64,000 nucleotides of DNA from Sandaracinobacter neustonicus (GTDB lineage Bacteria > Pseudomonadota > Alphaproteobacteria > Sphingomonadales > Sphingomonadaceae). The notes below the pieces were generated by a model, which did no database searches, was not told the DNA's origin, and saw only the letters and a program-made list of their open reading frames with translations. Within the stretch, counting starts at the first letter, position 1; every line of letters starts with the position of its first letter. The DNA is taken from NCBI RefSeq assembly GCF_006385875.1, contig NZ_VFSU01000017.1, positions 1-64,000 of the forward strand, given 5' to 3'. This document shows positions 42,249 through 52,160 of this stretch, one piece after another. Both the position numbers and the translations under genes were made by a program.

Positions 42249-44714
42249 GTGACGGAAAAGCTGAAGCTCGATATCCCGATTGTCCTGCCCGGTGTGGCCG
42301 ATGCCGCCGATGGCTGTGTCGCGCGACTGATGAGTTCGCTTGCCGGAAGGCCGGGCGTGGAGACCGTCCATGTGGTCGAAGCCGGCGGTGATGTGCCAGC
42401 GCAGCTGTGTGTCCACTATGATCCCGCCAGGCTTTCCTTGCTGCGCATCCGCGAGGTGGTGACGGCCGCCGGCGCGGAGATCACCAGCCGCTATGGCCAT
42501 GCCCTGTGGAAGGTGAACGGCGTCGGCTACCAGCGGAAGGCACGAACGACAGGTGACCAGTTGCGTGCGGTGACCGGCGTTCTGGAAGCGGAAGCCAGTG
42601 TTGCAGGAACGGTGCGGGTCGAGTTCGACCGGCAGCAGACGTCGGAGAAAGCCTTGCTGGCTGTGCTGAAGTCGGCGGGCGTGGAACTGGTGGATGTTCA
42701 GGGCAAGGCGGGCGGTCACGGACCGGGCGATGGACACGATCACGGCCCTGACGAGAAGGAACATGAGCACAGCCACGGCGAGTTCCTTGGTCCGAACACC
42801 GAATTGATTTTTGCGCTCGCCAGTGGTGCGGCGCTCATCATCGGCTTCGCGATCGAGAAACTGGTCGCCGGCGCACCCGGCTGGTTGCCGACTGCGCTCT
42901 ATATCGCTGCCTATTTCTTCGGCGGCTTCTTCACCCTGCGTGAAGCGATCGAGAACCTGCGGCTGAAGAAGTTCGAGATCGACACGCTGATGCTGGTGGC
43001 GGCAGCCGGCGCAGCAGCCCTTGGTGCGTGGGCGGAAGGGGCGCTGCTGCTGTTCCTGTTCAGCGTCGGCCATGCGCTGGAACATTATGCGATGGGCAGG
43101 GCGCGGAAGGCGATCGAGGCGCTGGCCGAGCTTGCCCCGCGCACCGCCACCGTCCGCAGGGACGGTACGACCATCGAAATCCCGGTGGAGGAACTGCTGG
43201 TCGGCGACATCGTGATCGTGAAGCCGGATTCCCGCGTGGCCGCCGACGGCTTTGTGGTGATCGGCAATTCCGCCATCAACCAGGCGCCGGTGACGGGCGA
43301 GAGCATGCCGGTGGACAAGAAGCCGGTTGCAGATGCAGCATCCGCCCGTGCCCTGCCGGACCGGGTGGATGCCTCCTCGCGCGTGTTCGCCGGCACCATC
43401 AACGGCAGCGGTGTGATCGAGATCGAGGTGACGCGCCTGTCGACCGACAGCACGCTCGCCAAGGTGGTGAAGATGGTGAGCGAGGCGGAGACGCAGAAAT
43501 CGCCCACCCAGCGCTTTACCGACAAGTTCGAGCGGATTTTCGTGCCGGCGGTTCTGGCGCTTGCCGTGTTGCTGCTGTTTGCAGGCTTCGTGATCGACGA
43601 GCCGTTCAGCGCCACTTTCTATCGGGCGATGGCGGTGCTGGTCGCGGCCAGCCCCTGCGCGCTCGCCATTGCGACGCCCAGTGCGGTGCTTTCCGGCGTG
43701 GCGCGCGCCGCGCGCGGCGGCGTGCTGGTGAAGGGCGGTGCGCCCTTGGAGTTGCTCGGTTCGCTAGACGCGATCGCCTTCGACAAGACCGGCACGCTCA
43801 CCATCGGCGAACCGCACATCCGCGACATCATTCCGGCGCCCGGCATCTCGAAGGAGCGGCTGATGGCGGTCGCGGTCGCGGTGGAGTCGCTCAGCGACCA
43901 TCCGCTCGCCCGCGCCATCGCTGCCGATGGGCGCGGCCATGTGGGTGCGGAGCAGATCCCGGACGCCACTGATCTGCGCAGCCTGACTGGCAAGGGCGTG
44001 GTCGCAACCGTCGAAGGCAAGGAGGTTTGCATCGGCAAGGCCGAGATGTTCGGCGCTGACGGCATCCCGGCGCTTTCTCCGGCGATGATCGATGCCATCG
44101 AACAACTGCGCGCCAGCGGCCACACCAGCATGGTGATCCGGCAGGGCGATGCCGATCTGGGTGCCATCGGCCTGATAGACACCCCGCGCCCCGAAGCGAA
44201 GCCCGCCATCGAGAAGCTGCGCACTATCGGAATCCGGCGGATGATTATGATCTCAGGCGATCACCAGCGCGTAGCGGAAGCGGTCGCGAAGGAAGTCGGG
44301 CTGGATGAGGCCTGGGGCGACCTGATGCCAGAGGACAAGGTGGAGGCGATCCGCAAGCTGCGGGACACATCCAAGGTGGCGATGGTTGGCGATGGCGTGA
44401 ACGACGCGCCCGCGATGGCCTCGGCAACGGTCGGCATCGCGATGGGTGCTGCCGGATCGGACGTCGCGCTGGAAACTGCCGACGTGGCGCTGATGGCGGA
44501 CGATCTTTCAAACCTGCCGTTCGCAGTCGGCCTCAGCCGGCAGACGCGATCGATCATCTTGCAGAATGTCTGGGTCAGCCTGGGCGTGGTGGCGCTGCTG
44601 GTGCCCGCCACCATCCTCGGCCTCGGCATAGGCCCGGCGGTCGCCATGCACGAAGGCTCGACACTGCTGGTTGTCGCCAATGCCCTGAGACTGCTGGCTT
44701 ATCGGGAGAAGTAG
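42249..44714 (+). CDS. Heavy-metal P1B-type ATPase (Zn/Cd/Co export, SPC motif)
   Basis: An 821-residue P-type ATPase starting with GTG. The N-terminus has two HMA-like domains without CxxC and a His-rich linker (GGHGPGDGHDHGPDEKEHEHSHGE) that should bind metal. Core motifs are VAASPCALAIATP (SPC rather than CPC), DKTGTLTIG, ISGDHQRVAEAVA and [13 protein letters not shown] enzymes (P1B-4-like) tend to move Co, Zn or Cd rather than Cu. Preceded by GGGAGC at 42,238. It follows the CDF gene in the MerR-controlled unit. Confidence 0.92.
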   Translation: MTEKLKLDIPIVLPGVADAADGCVARLMSSLAGRPGVETVHVVEAGGDVPAQLCVHYDPARLSLLRIREVVTAAGAEITSRYGHALWKVNGVGYQRKARTTGDQLRAVTGVLEAEASVAGTVRVEFDRQQTSEKALLAVLKSAGVELVDVQGKAGGHGPGDGHDHGPDEKEHEHSHGEFLGPNTELIFALASGAALIIGFAIEKLVAGAPGWLPTALYIAAYFFGGFFTLREAIENLRLKKFEIDTLMLVAAAGAAALGAWAEGALLLFLFSVGHALEHYAMGRARKAIEALAELAPRTATVRRDGTTIEIPVEELLVGDIVIVKPDSRVAADGFVVIGNSAINQAPVTGESMPVDKKPVADAASARALPDRVDASSRVFAGTINGSGVIEIEVTRLSTDSTLAKVVKMVSEAETQKSPTQRFTDKFERIFVPAVLALAVLLLFAGFVIDEPFSATFYRAMAVLVAASPCALAIATPSAVLSGVARAARGGVLVKGGAPLELLGSLDAIAFDKTGTLTIGEPHIRDIIPAPGISKERLMAVAVAVESLSDHPLARAIAADGRGHVGAEQIPDATDLRSLTGKGVVATVEGKEVCIGKAEMFGADGIPALSPAMIDAIEQLRASGHTSMVIRQGDADLGAIGLIDTPRPEAKPAIEKLRTIGIRRMIMISGDHQRVAEAVAKEVGLDEAWGDLMPEDKVEAIRKLRDTSKVAMVGDGVNDAPAMASATVGIAMGAAGSDVALETADVALMADDLSNLPFAVGLSRQTRSIILQNVWVSLGVVALLVPATILGLGIGPAVAMHEGSTLLVVANALRLLAYREK

Positions 44715-44735
44715 CCCCGCATAAAACCCTATGCG

Positions 44736-44920
44736 CTATGCGATCTCCTTACCCCATCGCGGTATAATCCGTATGTAGGCCAACTGCGCGAGCAGCTCTA
44801 TCAATGTCTGGGTGACGATGATGGCCGGGAGAACCGGAACCGCACCGGGCACGGCGAGGGCCAAAGGCAGCACCACATCTGAAGACGCTGGTGCTGGCGG
44901 GCAGCGTCGCGCAAAGATCG
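44736..44920 (-). pseudogene. C-terminal remnant of an ACR3/bile-acid:Na+ symporter-like transporter
   Basis: The last 60 or so residues of a membrane transporter (DVVLPLALAVPGAVPVLPAIIVTQTLIELLAQLAYIRIIP) remain, similar to the C-terminal helices of ACR3/bile acid:sodium symporters. No start or upstream domain is present; the sequence changes to an unrelated cupin fragment near 44,900. It cannot be functional. Family call is tentative. Confidence 0.4.
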
Positions 44921-45233
44921 GTCCACTCGAGGTTCCCAACGGCCCCGTTACCGCGCATTTTCCCGAAGCGATTTTTCCACCTGGTATGCGCACGCGCGTC
45001 CATTCGCATCCCGGTCCCGAAGCGTTTTACGTTGTGGAAGGCGAGCAGTGCATGGAACGCCCACCGACCAGAAGCGCCTCGGTCCGGGCGCCTCCTTCAT
45101 CGTTCGCGATGGACCGCATATTCAGGCAGCTCCTCGCGGACGTCGTAAAGTCGTGCTTATCCTTGCACCAACCGGAACGCCCTTTGTTACGCCGGACAGC
45201 AGCTGGAAGCCGTCCGGCTATTGCGACCGGTGA
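44890..45233 (+). pseudogene. Cupin-domain gene remnant with frameshift
   Basis: A cupin-like segment reads GPLEVPNGPVTAHFPEAIFPPGMRT, VHSHPGPEAFYVVEGEQCME in one frame and continues TPTDQKRLGPGASFIVRDG, HIQAAPRGRRKVVLILAPTG in the next, so a single base is missing near 45,055. The metal-binding His and Glu residues of motif 1 are present. The N-terminus and start are missing too, so this is debris rather than a clean frameshift. Confidence 0.6.
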
Positions 45234-45398
45234 ACGACACAACGCCAAGACCAAATGTGCAACCGTCTCACCAGCTGAGACGCTCCGGGATCAGTTTCAC
45301 AGCCGATTTAGAGTGGTTAATGGTCCGGCCGCTTTCAGCATCGAAGGTTGCAAAACTGAACATTGGACAGGTTCGCATCGGAGCTGCATCGTGTGCCG

Positions 45399-45620
45399 AT
45401 GAAGGCACCGCTTGTTGCTCTCGTTCTGGCGTTAGGTGGATGTTTAGCTCCAACGATAGATCAAGAAATTGCCGACAAATGCGGCATTTCCCAGAGCGAC
45501 TATCAGCGGGCCGAAACCATGTTAGAAAACGGCAGCGATGGAATGTCGCTCCGCTTGGGCCGCTGCCGTCTTACTCGAAGGTCGATAGGTACGACTGAGG
45601 GTGTGGTAGTTGACGGATAA
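45399..45620 (+). CDS. Small putative lipoprotein
   Basis: A 73-residue frame with a lipobox signal (PLVALVLALGGC, Cys at about residue 16) and a charged mature part (TIDQEIADKCGISQSDYQRAETMLENG). I do not recognise it. It lies in a region of gene debris without a good ribosome site, and its C-terminal third has unlikely composition, so it may be a truncated gene. Confidence 0.3.
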   Translation: MKAPLVALVLALGGCLAPTIDQEIADKCGISQSDYQRAETMLENGSDGMSLRLGRCRLTRRSIGTTEGVVVDG

Positions 45621-45784
45621 GTCGACCCGCATCCTGGGGTCGGTTTCAGGGTATCCGCAATCCAAGCGGATGACCTCTAATGCGGCGGAGGCAGGCAGCA
45701 CCACGAAAGTATGCGGCCTGACAACTGATCCGTTCAGGTGCTCTTTGCCGCGAGTGTTTCAAATTGGAACATTCTGATCCCGAC

Positions 45785-47935
45785 TCATGGGACTGGTTGT
45801 GCCACGACAACGGTCCCCTCTCGCATGGCGTTCCAGCGCAGATACTGGTCCGCTTTCGCTGTGTCAGGGTCGATGCGCCGCTGCAGCCAGAAGCGGAACC
45901 AGTCGATGTTGCGCTGGTAGATGGCGCGTCGGTGTGCAGGTTGCCATTTGATATGGAGTTCGTGCGGAAACACGAACATCTCGACAGGCTGGTTCGCTGC
46001 CTTGAGTGCGGTGAAGGTTTCAAGCGCGATCAGCGATTCACTGTCGGCCAGTTGCATGAGAAGCGGCCGCGTCATGCGATCCGCGTTGCGGGCCATCGAG
46101 AAGGGTTGCCAGAATTCCGGCGCATCATCGCCATGCTCGGGAAAACCCACCGAGCGCATCTGTTTGGCAACGGCAGGACCGGCGTAGATCGCCACCGTTT
46201 GCGGATCGAGGCAGCAACTGCTGATTGACGCGGCCGCAAAGCGGTCGCTGTTGATGAGGGCAAAGCGAACGGTGGTCGCCCCGTTGCTGAGTCCGGTCAG
46301 GCCTATACGCGCCGGATCGGCGACGCCCGCGGCAATGGCTTTGTCGACGCCCGTTTCGAGCGAGGACAGCAGGCTGCGACGCTCGGCCCAGTCCTTGTTG
46401 CCGGCCGCGATCAGCTGCCCGACTGTCCGGATGCCGGGAAGCGATTTCGCAACGAGGTCGGGCTGCTGCAGACTGAGGACAGCGAAGCCTTCGGCGGCGA
46501 GCGGAAAGATCGGGTACTCGTCGCCGGTGCCCCCGCGCAGAAAGCCGAGACTGGTGTATTGCACGACGATGAGCGGCAGCCGATTCCGTCCGTCATATCC
46601 GGGCGGAAGCACCAGATCCCCCCAGGCTTCGAGGCCGCGGTCATTCTTCCAGAACAGGCGCCGGACCTCGCCCAACCGTATGGCGCGGAACTCCGGGTTG
46701 GGGTCAAAGATTGGGGTGGTTCGTCCCGTCGCCGGGTCGAGCCGAACGAGGTGCCTCGGCGTAACGGAATTCTCAGACGTACAGATCAGGGCGGGTCCGG
46801 CCGGAACGCAGCCGTGCAGAACATCGCTGGTCAGGTGGAGGCGTTCCGGATCACCCTTGCCGGGTGTCCATCGATAAAATCCAAGCTCCCCGTTCGCCTG
46901 GCCCTCGCGGCGCAGGAACCGCAGCTCTGCACCGGTCTCATCCCACCAAAGTCCCGTGAAGCCGCCGTTGCAGGCTTCACTTTCGCACCGGACCAGTCGC
47001 CCGTCCTTTCCATCCACCGACAGGCTGAGCGGGCCTAACAGGGCGCCCTCCGCACGGCTGGTCCAGGCTTTACGACCGGTTGCGGTGATCGCTGACGGAA
47101 GTGCAGCATTCCTCAGGCCTTCTCTGACCTTCCAGTGCCTTCTCTCACTGTCGGCAGGTTCCCGGACATCCCCGGTGACGGGGTCAGCTGAAAACAGCTG
47201 GTTGGGCAGCGGACCGGGCAATTGCGGCAGCAGGCCATCGGTTGGAGCGAAGCGGTCATCGTACAACCAGCCTGACTGCCCTTCCAGGGCGATCTTCTGG
47301 CGGACCGCTTCAAGGTCGGGCTGGGTGAGAAAGAGGATGCGCGAGCCATCCTCGTTCCACGCAACATCGGTGATATCGGTGGCGGAGCGGGTCACCGTCT
47401 CCCCGCGCGTGCCATTCGCCCGGGCGCGCCAGACCTGCGTTATCCCATTGTCGCGGCGTAACCATGCAACCTGGTTGCCGTCCGGAGACCAGACCGGCGT
47501 CGAAGGCGCCGGAAAGCCACTGTCCGACCGGATACCGCGGAGGTTCACGATGCTGGTGATCAGCTCGCCGCCCTCGTCCAGAATGCGAGGATTTGCCGGA
47601 CCATCAAGGTCGATCACCACCAGAGCCCGGCAGTAGCTGTTCGAACCCGGATCCGCGCGGCTCAGGATGAAGGTCGCCTGTTTTCCGTCTGGCGAGATCC
47701 CGAGCGGGCCTGGCTGTCCGAACATGGACCCGTCCGGCTGACCGATATCCCGCAATCGCAGGATGTCCTCCGGTTTGACGTCCCGGGCTGCACCGGCTGG
47801 AGGCGGACCGGGTGCGGGCAGGATGTCGGCGCAGCCGGCATGTACCCGGTGCGATGCCAGGGCAAGAAGCCCGCCCGCCAGGAGCAGGCAGCCCCTCTTC
47901 AGGGCTGCCTGCTGTCCACGGCCCGGGCTCACCAT
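45785..47935 (-). CDS. Atxe2-family lasso peptide isopeptidase
   Basis: A 716-residue secreted serine hydrolase of the prolyl-oligopeptidase fold that linearises lasso peptides by cutting the ring isopeptide bond. After a signal peptide, a beta-propeller (SPDGKQATFILSR, VWSPDGNQVAWLRRDNG) precedes the hydrolase domain. Ser550 is in GLTGLSNGA, Glu633 in LADSES and His661 in PHELHIKWQPAHR; the spacing 83 and 28 is identical to the Ser527-Glu610-His638 triad I recall for Atxe2. The ATG overlaps the TonB receptor stop by seven bases. Its natural substrate should be the peptide made by the 21-24 kb genes. Confidence 0.93.
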   Translation of the reverse strand: MVSPGRGQQAALKRGCLLLAGGLLALASHRVHAGCADILPAPGPPPAGAARDVKPEDILRLRDIGQPDGSMFGQPGPLGISPDGKQATFILSRADPGSNSYCRALVVIDLDGPANPRILDEGGELITSIVNLRGIRSDSGFPAPSTPVWSPDGNQVAWLRRDNGITQVWRARANGTRGETVTRSATDITDVAWNEDGSRILFLTQPDLEAVRQKIALEGQSGWLYDDRFAPTDGLLPQLPGPLPNQLFSADPVTGDVREPADSERRHWKVREGLRNAALPSAITATGRKAWTSRAEGALLGPLSLSVDGKDGRLVRCESEACNGGFTGLWWDETGAELRFLRREGQANGELGFYRWTPGKGDPERLHLTSDVLHGCVPAGPALICTSENSVTPRHLVRLDPATGRTTPIFDPNPEFRAIRLGEVRRLFWKNDRGLEAWGDLVLPPGYDGRNRLPLIVVQYTSLGFLRGGTGDEYPIFPLAAEGFAVLSLQQPDLVAKSLPGIRTVGQLIAAGNKDWAERRSLLSSLETGVDKAIAAGVADPARIGLTGLSNGATTVRFALINSDRFAAASISSCCLDPQTVAIYAGPAVAKQMRSVGFPEHGDDAPEFWQPFSMARNADRMTRPLLMQLADSESLIALETFTALKAANQPVEMFVFPHELHIKWQPAHRRAIYQRNIDWFRFWLQRRIDPDTAKADQYLRWNAMREGTVVVAQPVP

Positions 47936-50492
47936 GATTTCGAGATCCCGAAGCTGATGAGACGCCCCACGGCCGAATAGTTCGTGGAATCAAAGCCCGC
48001 GTCATAGGGAAGCGAGGTTGCGATTGTACCGGGCTTGTCGTTGAAGATGTTCCAGGCCGAGAGACTGAGTTCCAGACCTGCGAGTGCCCCTTTGTCCGGT
48101 GCAAAGCGATATCGGGCTGTCAGGTCCAGTGTCGTCATTCCGGAGACCGGCACGGGCGCAGCGGTCCGCGCATCGATAACGCCGCCAATCAGGCTGAAGG
48201 TGCTGTTGAGCGTGAGCTCGCTCCGGCTCCAGGTCAGCCCGCCTCTCGCGCGCCAGTGTGGCGGGTTGAAGAGTGTCCCGGCTTTCTGGACGACCCGGGC
48301 ATCGGCCGACGTCTGCTGGTCGCTGGTGAGATAGCTCGCGTTCACCATTGCGGCGAGCGAGCCGCGATCATTGCCAAGGTCCGTGCTGTAGTTGATCAGC
48401 ATGTCCAGCCCCTGGACGGTCTGCCGGCCGGCATTCACATTGGCCCCGTCGACGATCGCGACGACCGTTGCCGGGTCGAGGGGCGGCCGGTGGCGTTGAA
48501 GAACTGGGCGGCACTTGCAACGGCTGCTGTAACAGCCGCCGGGTCGGGCGACCGCTGGACCTGCGGCGCATAGAGCGGGTCGCTCAGGGCCTGCGAGAAG
48601 TAGGAAATCGGCTGGACAATCCGGTCCTTGTAGCGGACCGAGAAGTAGCCGAACTGGGCGCTGAGCCCGGGAACGGCGGCCGGCGCATATTCGAAGGTCG
48701 CCATCCAGGTTTCGGCATGTTCGGGCTTCAGGTCCGGATTGCCACCGGTGAGGGCAAGCGCGGTCGACCCGGCGGGATAGCCCGTTCCGCCAAGACTGGT
48801 TGCGGGATAGAGAATGGCGGACAGAACCTGATATTGCTGGAAGAGTGTGGGTGCGCGGAAGGATCGCCCCCAGCTGCCCTTCAACGCCACATCCGCGACA
48901 GGCGCGTAAATGACCCCGAGCTTGGGGGTCACCACCGAGTCAATCCCGGGATAACGTTCGTGCCGCAAAGCCCCTGACAGATTCAGGCGATGCACACCGC
49001 CGATCGCCTGTTCCGGGGAGATGAGGGGCAGGCTGATCTCGCCGTAGAGGTAATAGCTGTCCTGCGAGGCCTGAACGTTGCCCGGGTCGCCCGGGCCGCT
49101 GTCGGCGACAAAGACATTGTCGCGATAGCCCGCCCCGACCGCCAGCTTTGCAGGCCCGCCGGGCAGGCTGAAGATATTGCCATCGGCGGACAGCTCGACA
49201 GATCGCCCGTTGTTGCAATAGCAGACCGGCACGATCCCGGTTTGCACGTTGTTGGTATAGGTATAGCGCGCCAGGTTGACGGTCTCTTCGCCGTAGACGC
49301 CGGAGAGCGACACCCGCCAGCTTTCGCCGACATCAAGCCGGAGCCGCGGGGCGATGGCGAGGGACTCACTGGTAGTATGATATTCGTAGCGGCTGACATT
49401 GAGATTGCCTGCGGCGTTGAGCGGCAACATCGAGACGCTCCACCGCTTGTTGAAAATGCCGTCGACCGAGAATTCCAGGCGTTCCGTCAGGGCCTGGTGG
49501 ACTGACAGGGCAACCGCATGCCGGCGGGATGCGGGATAGAGGGTGAGCCCGGGTCGAGACGCAGTGAACGACCGGTCATCCGACAGGATCTGCGTGTTGT
49601 GCGCATATTCGTAAGCCGCAATCACCCCGCCGCTCGACCAGCGCTGGCCTGCGGTGGCGCTGTAGCGTTGATCGAGATAGCCACCATCGGTCGCAGCGCC
49701 GATATTGGCGCGAAGTTGCAGACCGTCGAAATCCCGTTTCAGGATGATGTTGGCAACACCGGCGACGGCGTCCGACCCGTAGAGCGCAGAGGCACCGTCG
49801 GCGACCACTTCGACGCGGTCGACCATGTCCATTGGGATGGAGGACACATCGATACCCTGGCGCGTGCCGTTGTAGGCGAGCCGGTTGCCGTTGAGCAGGG
49901 TCAGGGTGGCGTCACTCCCAAGCCCGCGAAGATTGATGGTGGAGGCACCGCCGACATTGACCCCGCTGGTCGCGGGCACGTTGAAACCGACGCCCGGGTT
50001 CTGCCCGCCGCCGAAGTTCTGGGGTATGGTTTTCAACGCTTCGGCAAGCCCCGCCTGCCCGGCGTCGCGCATGGCCTGCTGGTCGAGGCGGATGACGGGC
50101 GACGAAATCGGTGCCCCGCGAATGCGGCTGCCGGTCACAATGATGTCCGAGCCCTCGAGAACAGTGACTGGCGCCGGAGATTCGATCACCAGCCCGCCGC
50201 CCACCGCCCGAAAGCCAAGTCCGCTTCCCTGCAGCAGGATCGTCACGGCCTCTTCGGGCGCATACTCGCCCTGAAGGGCAGGCGCCTGGCGCCCCTGCAG
50301 CAGTTCGGCGGGTGCCACGATGTTCCGCCCGGAGGTCAGTGCGACGGCGCGCAGTGAATCCGACAGCGGCTGGGCCGGCAGTTGATAGCTGTGCCGCTGT
50401 GCCTGGCTGACTTCACCGGCCGCTGCGGTTGCAGCCGGCACCAGAGTGGCAGAAATGGCGGCGGCCAGAACCGCCCCTTGCAATAGTCCCAT
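47929..50492 (-). pseudogene. TonB-dependent receptor with STN domain, interrupted by a one-base frameshift
   Basis: An outer-membrane receptor of about 850 residues that should import the lasso peptide. Signal peptide, STN signalling domain (YQLPAQPLSDSLRAVALTSGRNIV), plug (SDIIVTGSRIRG, NLRGLGSDATLTLLNGNR, DRVEVVADGASALYGSDAVAGV) and barrel strands are normal. At a run of four G (48,480-48,483) the frame is lost: it reads FNATGRP and then nonsense, while the next frame continues NAGRQTVQGLDMLINYSTD to the terminal SFGISKSW. One missing base restores a complete protein, so it is either a recent mutation or a consensus error. STN plus FecR/FecI indicates surface signalling. Confidence 0.9.
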
Positions 50493-50568
50493 TGTCGTCT
50501 CCCTCCCCGGCGCGTCGTTGCGGCGCCGTTCGGAGGGTTTGACAATCGAGGCGGGTGTTACCCTGGGA

Positions 50569-51573
50569 CTATTTTTGCGTGGCTGCCGACGGCTGGAGAT
50601 GGATCATCCCGTCAGCGTCGCGATCCATCCGCAGATGGAACAGGCTGGCCAGCGACTGCGCAAAAGCGTCTGGTTCGCGGGGGTCAAAGGTGCCGCTGAA
50701 CCGCAGCCGGCCGATAGCAGGATCTGCCAGCAGTATCTTCACCTCGCTGTAGCGATTGGCGGATGCGACAACGGTGCCCAGCTCGGTATCTTCGAAGGAC
50801 AGCATGCCTGAAGTCCAGCGCGGCTCTTCCGCTTTCAGCGGCTGCGGCACATGGTCCTGCGCGACCACTAGCTGCTGGCCAGGTTTGAGGATCGTGGATG
50901 CAGAAGGCCTTGATGCCACGGCTGCCGCCTGTGGCCGGACCTCGACTGACCCTTCGAGCAGCGAGACAGCAACCCCGCTACCCGCGACATCCACGTCGAA
51001 GACCGTGCCGTGCGCGATCACCTCGGTCGAGTCGGCCTCGACGAGAAACGCGCGCGGGTCGCCATGTGCCACGCGGAAACGGGCGCGTCCGCTGTCGAGG
51101 CGAAGCCGCCGTTCGTTGTCCGTATAGAGGATGGTCAGCCGGCTGTCGGTATCGAGCGTGACCTGAGACCCGTCAGGCAGGTCGACGTTGCGGATTTCGC
51201 CGACATGACTTGCAAGCAATGTCTGCGCTCCGGAACTCGAAGGTCCTGACAGGTTCAGGGGACTTCCCGGTACGAGAAGCAGCGCGGCCGCCACTGCAGC
51301 TGCCACCGCGGTCCACGCTATCAGCCGGGATGACGGGGGACGGGACGGCTTTTGACGAGCCTGCGCTGCCGGCGTCTCGCCAGCGACCGCCATCGCCTCC
51401 CAGTTCTTAAGGACGTCGTCATAGATGTCGGCATGCCGCGGATCTGCAGCATACCAGTCCTCAAAGGCCTGGTGGTCGGTGCCACCATCAGGCGCGCGGA
51501 GTCGGGCAAGCCAGGCAATCGCCTCCTGCCGCACCGCTTCATCCGTGCGGCGCCCTGCCCCGGATGGCGCCAT
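50569..51573 (-). CDS. fecR: FecR-family anti-sigma/signal transducer
   Basis: A 334-residue membrane regulator. The N-terminal cytoplasmic domain (EAIAWLARLRAPDGGTDHQAFEDWYAADPRHADIYDDV, DUF4880) is followed by a membrane helix (LIAWTAVAAAVAAALLLVPG) and the periplasmic FecR domain (GEIRNVDLPDGSQVTLDTDSRLTILY). The C-terminal part resembles STN/DUF4974. It relays receptor occupancy to the sigma factor. ATG 51,573 overlaps the FecI stop (TGATG) and is preferred over an upstream ATG. The TonB receptor starts 77 bases after its stop. Confidence 0.92.
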   Translation of the reverse strand: MAPSGAGRRTDEAVRQEAIAWLARLRAPDGGTDHQAFEDWYAADPRHADIYDDVLKNWEAMAVAGETPAAQARQKPSRPPSSRLIAWTAVAAAVAAALLLVPGSPLNLSGPSSSGAQTLLASHVGEIRNVDLPDGSQVTLDTDSRLTILYTDNERRLRLDSGRARFRVAHGDPRAFLVEADSTEVIAHGTVFDVDVAGSGVAVSLLEGSVEVRPQAAAVASRPSASTILKPGQQLVVAQDHVPQPLKAEEPRWTSGMLSFEDTELGTVVASANRYSEVKILLADPAIGRLRFSGTFDPREPDAFAQSLASLFHLRMDRDADGMIHLQPSAATQK

Positions 51574-52160
51574 CAGCGCCGCCTCATCACGCGATCGACA
51601 TGGGCTATTGCCTTCGTCATGTGCCACTCGACGCCTTTGACGCTCAGCCCCATGCTGGTCGCGATCTCCCTGTAGCTGAGACCATCCACCCTGTGCGCCA
51701 GAAAAATGTCGCGTGTCTTTGGACTGAGCTTCAGAAGCGCCGACTGGATGCGGTTGAGAAGATCCCGGGCTTCAAGAGCTGCCACCAGATCGGGGGCTCT
51801 GAGATTTGCTTCTTCGACGGGAATATGATGGCCAAGCGAGCGTTGCAGGGCGGACTTTGCGCGGTTCCGGAGCAGGTTTGTCGCAATCCGATTGAGATAG
51901 GCTTCCGGTTCCTCGATCACTTTGCCCGGCTCCGCTGCCGTTCCTGCAAGGCGCGCGAAGCTCTCCTGCAGAAGGTCGCCCGCCTCCTGCCCGTCAGTCC
52001 GGCGCGCGAAATAGCGCAGCAGCCGCGGCTTTTGCGAGTGGTACAGGTCTTCGAGTGCCAGCATCGACCCGGCGGCCAGGCGGTCATCGGGCGGGATCGG
52101 GTCCCCTTCGGCAAGGCGCGGTGTCAGGAGCGCCTCCATCTCATCCGGGATCAGGCGCAT
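51573..52160 (-). CDS. fecI: FecI-type ECF sigma factor
   Basis: A 195-residue ECF sigma factor. Region 2 reads LEDLYHSQKPRLLRYFARRTDGQEAGDLLQESFARLA and YLNRIATNLLRNRAKSA; region 4 reads LKLSPKTRDIFLAHRVDGLSYREIATSMGLSVKGVEWHMTKAIAHV. ATG 52,160 is chosen: the longer frame upstream lacks homology and a ribosome site. It heads the fecI-fecR-receptor-isopeptidase operon, a known arrangement in isopeptidase-type lasso clusters, so peptide binding probably induces uptake and hydrolysis genes. Confidence 0.92.
   Translation of the reverse strand: MRLIPDEMEALLTPRLAEGDPIPPDDRLAAGSMLALEDLYHSQKPRLLRYFARRTDGQEAGDLLQESFARLAGTAAEPGKVIEEPEAYLNRIATNLLRNRAKSALQRSLGHHIPVEEANLRAPDLVAALEARDLLNRIQSALLKLSPKTRDIFLAHRVDGLSYREIATSMGLSVKGVEWHMTKAIAHVDRVMRRR

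Noticed and set aside
45785-47935. Ordinary S9 prolyl oligopeptidase or acylaminoacyl peptidase
   Set aside because: The Ser/Glu/His spacing, the HIKWQPAHR segment and the FecI-FecR-TonB context point to a lasso isopeptidase.
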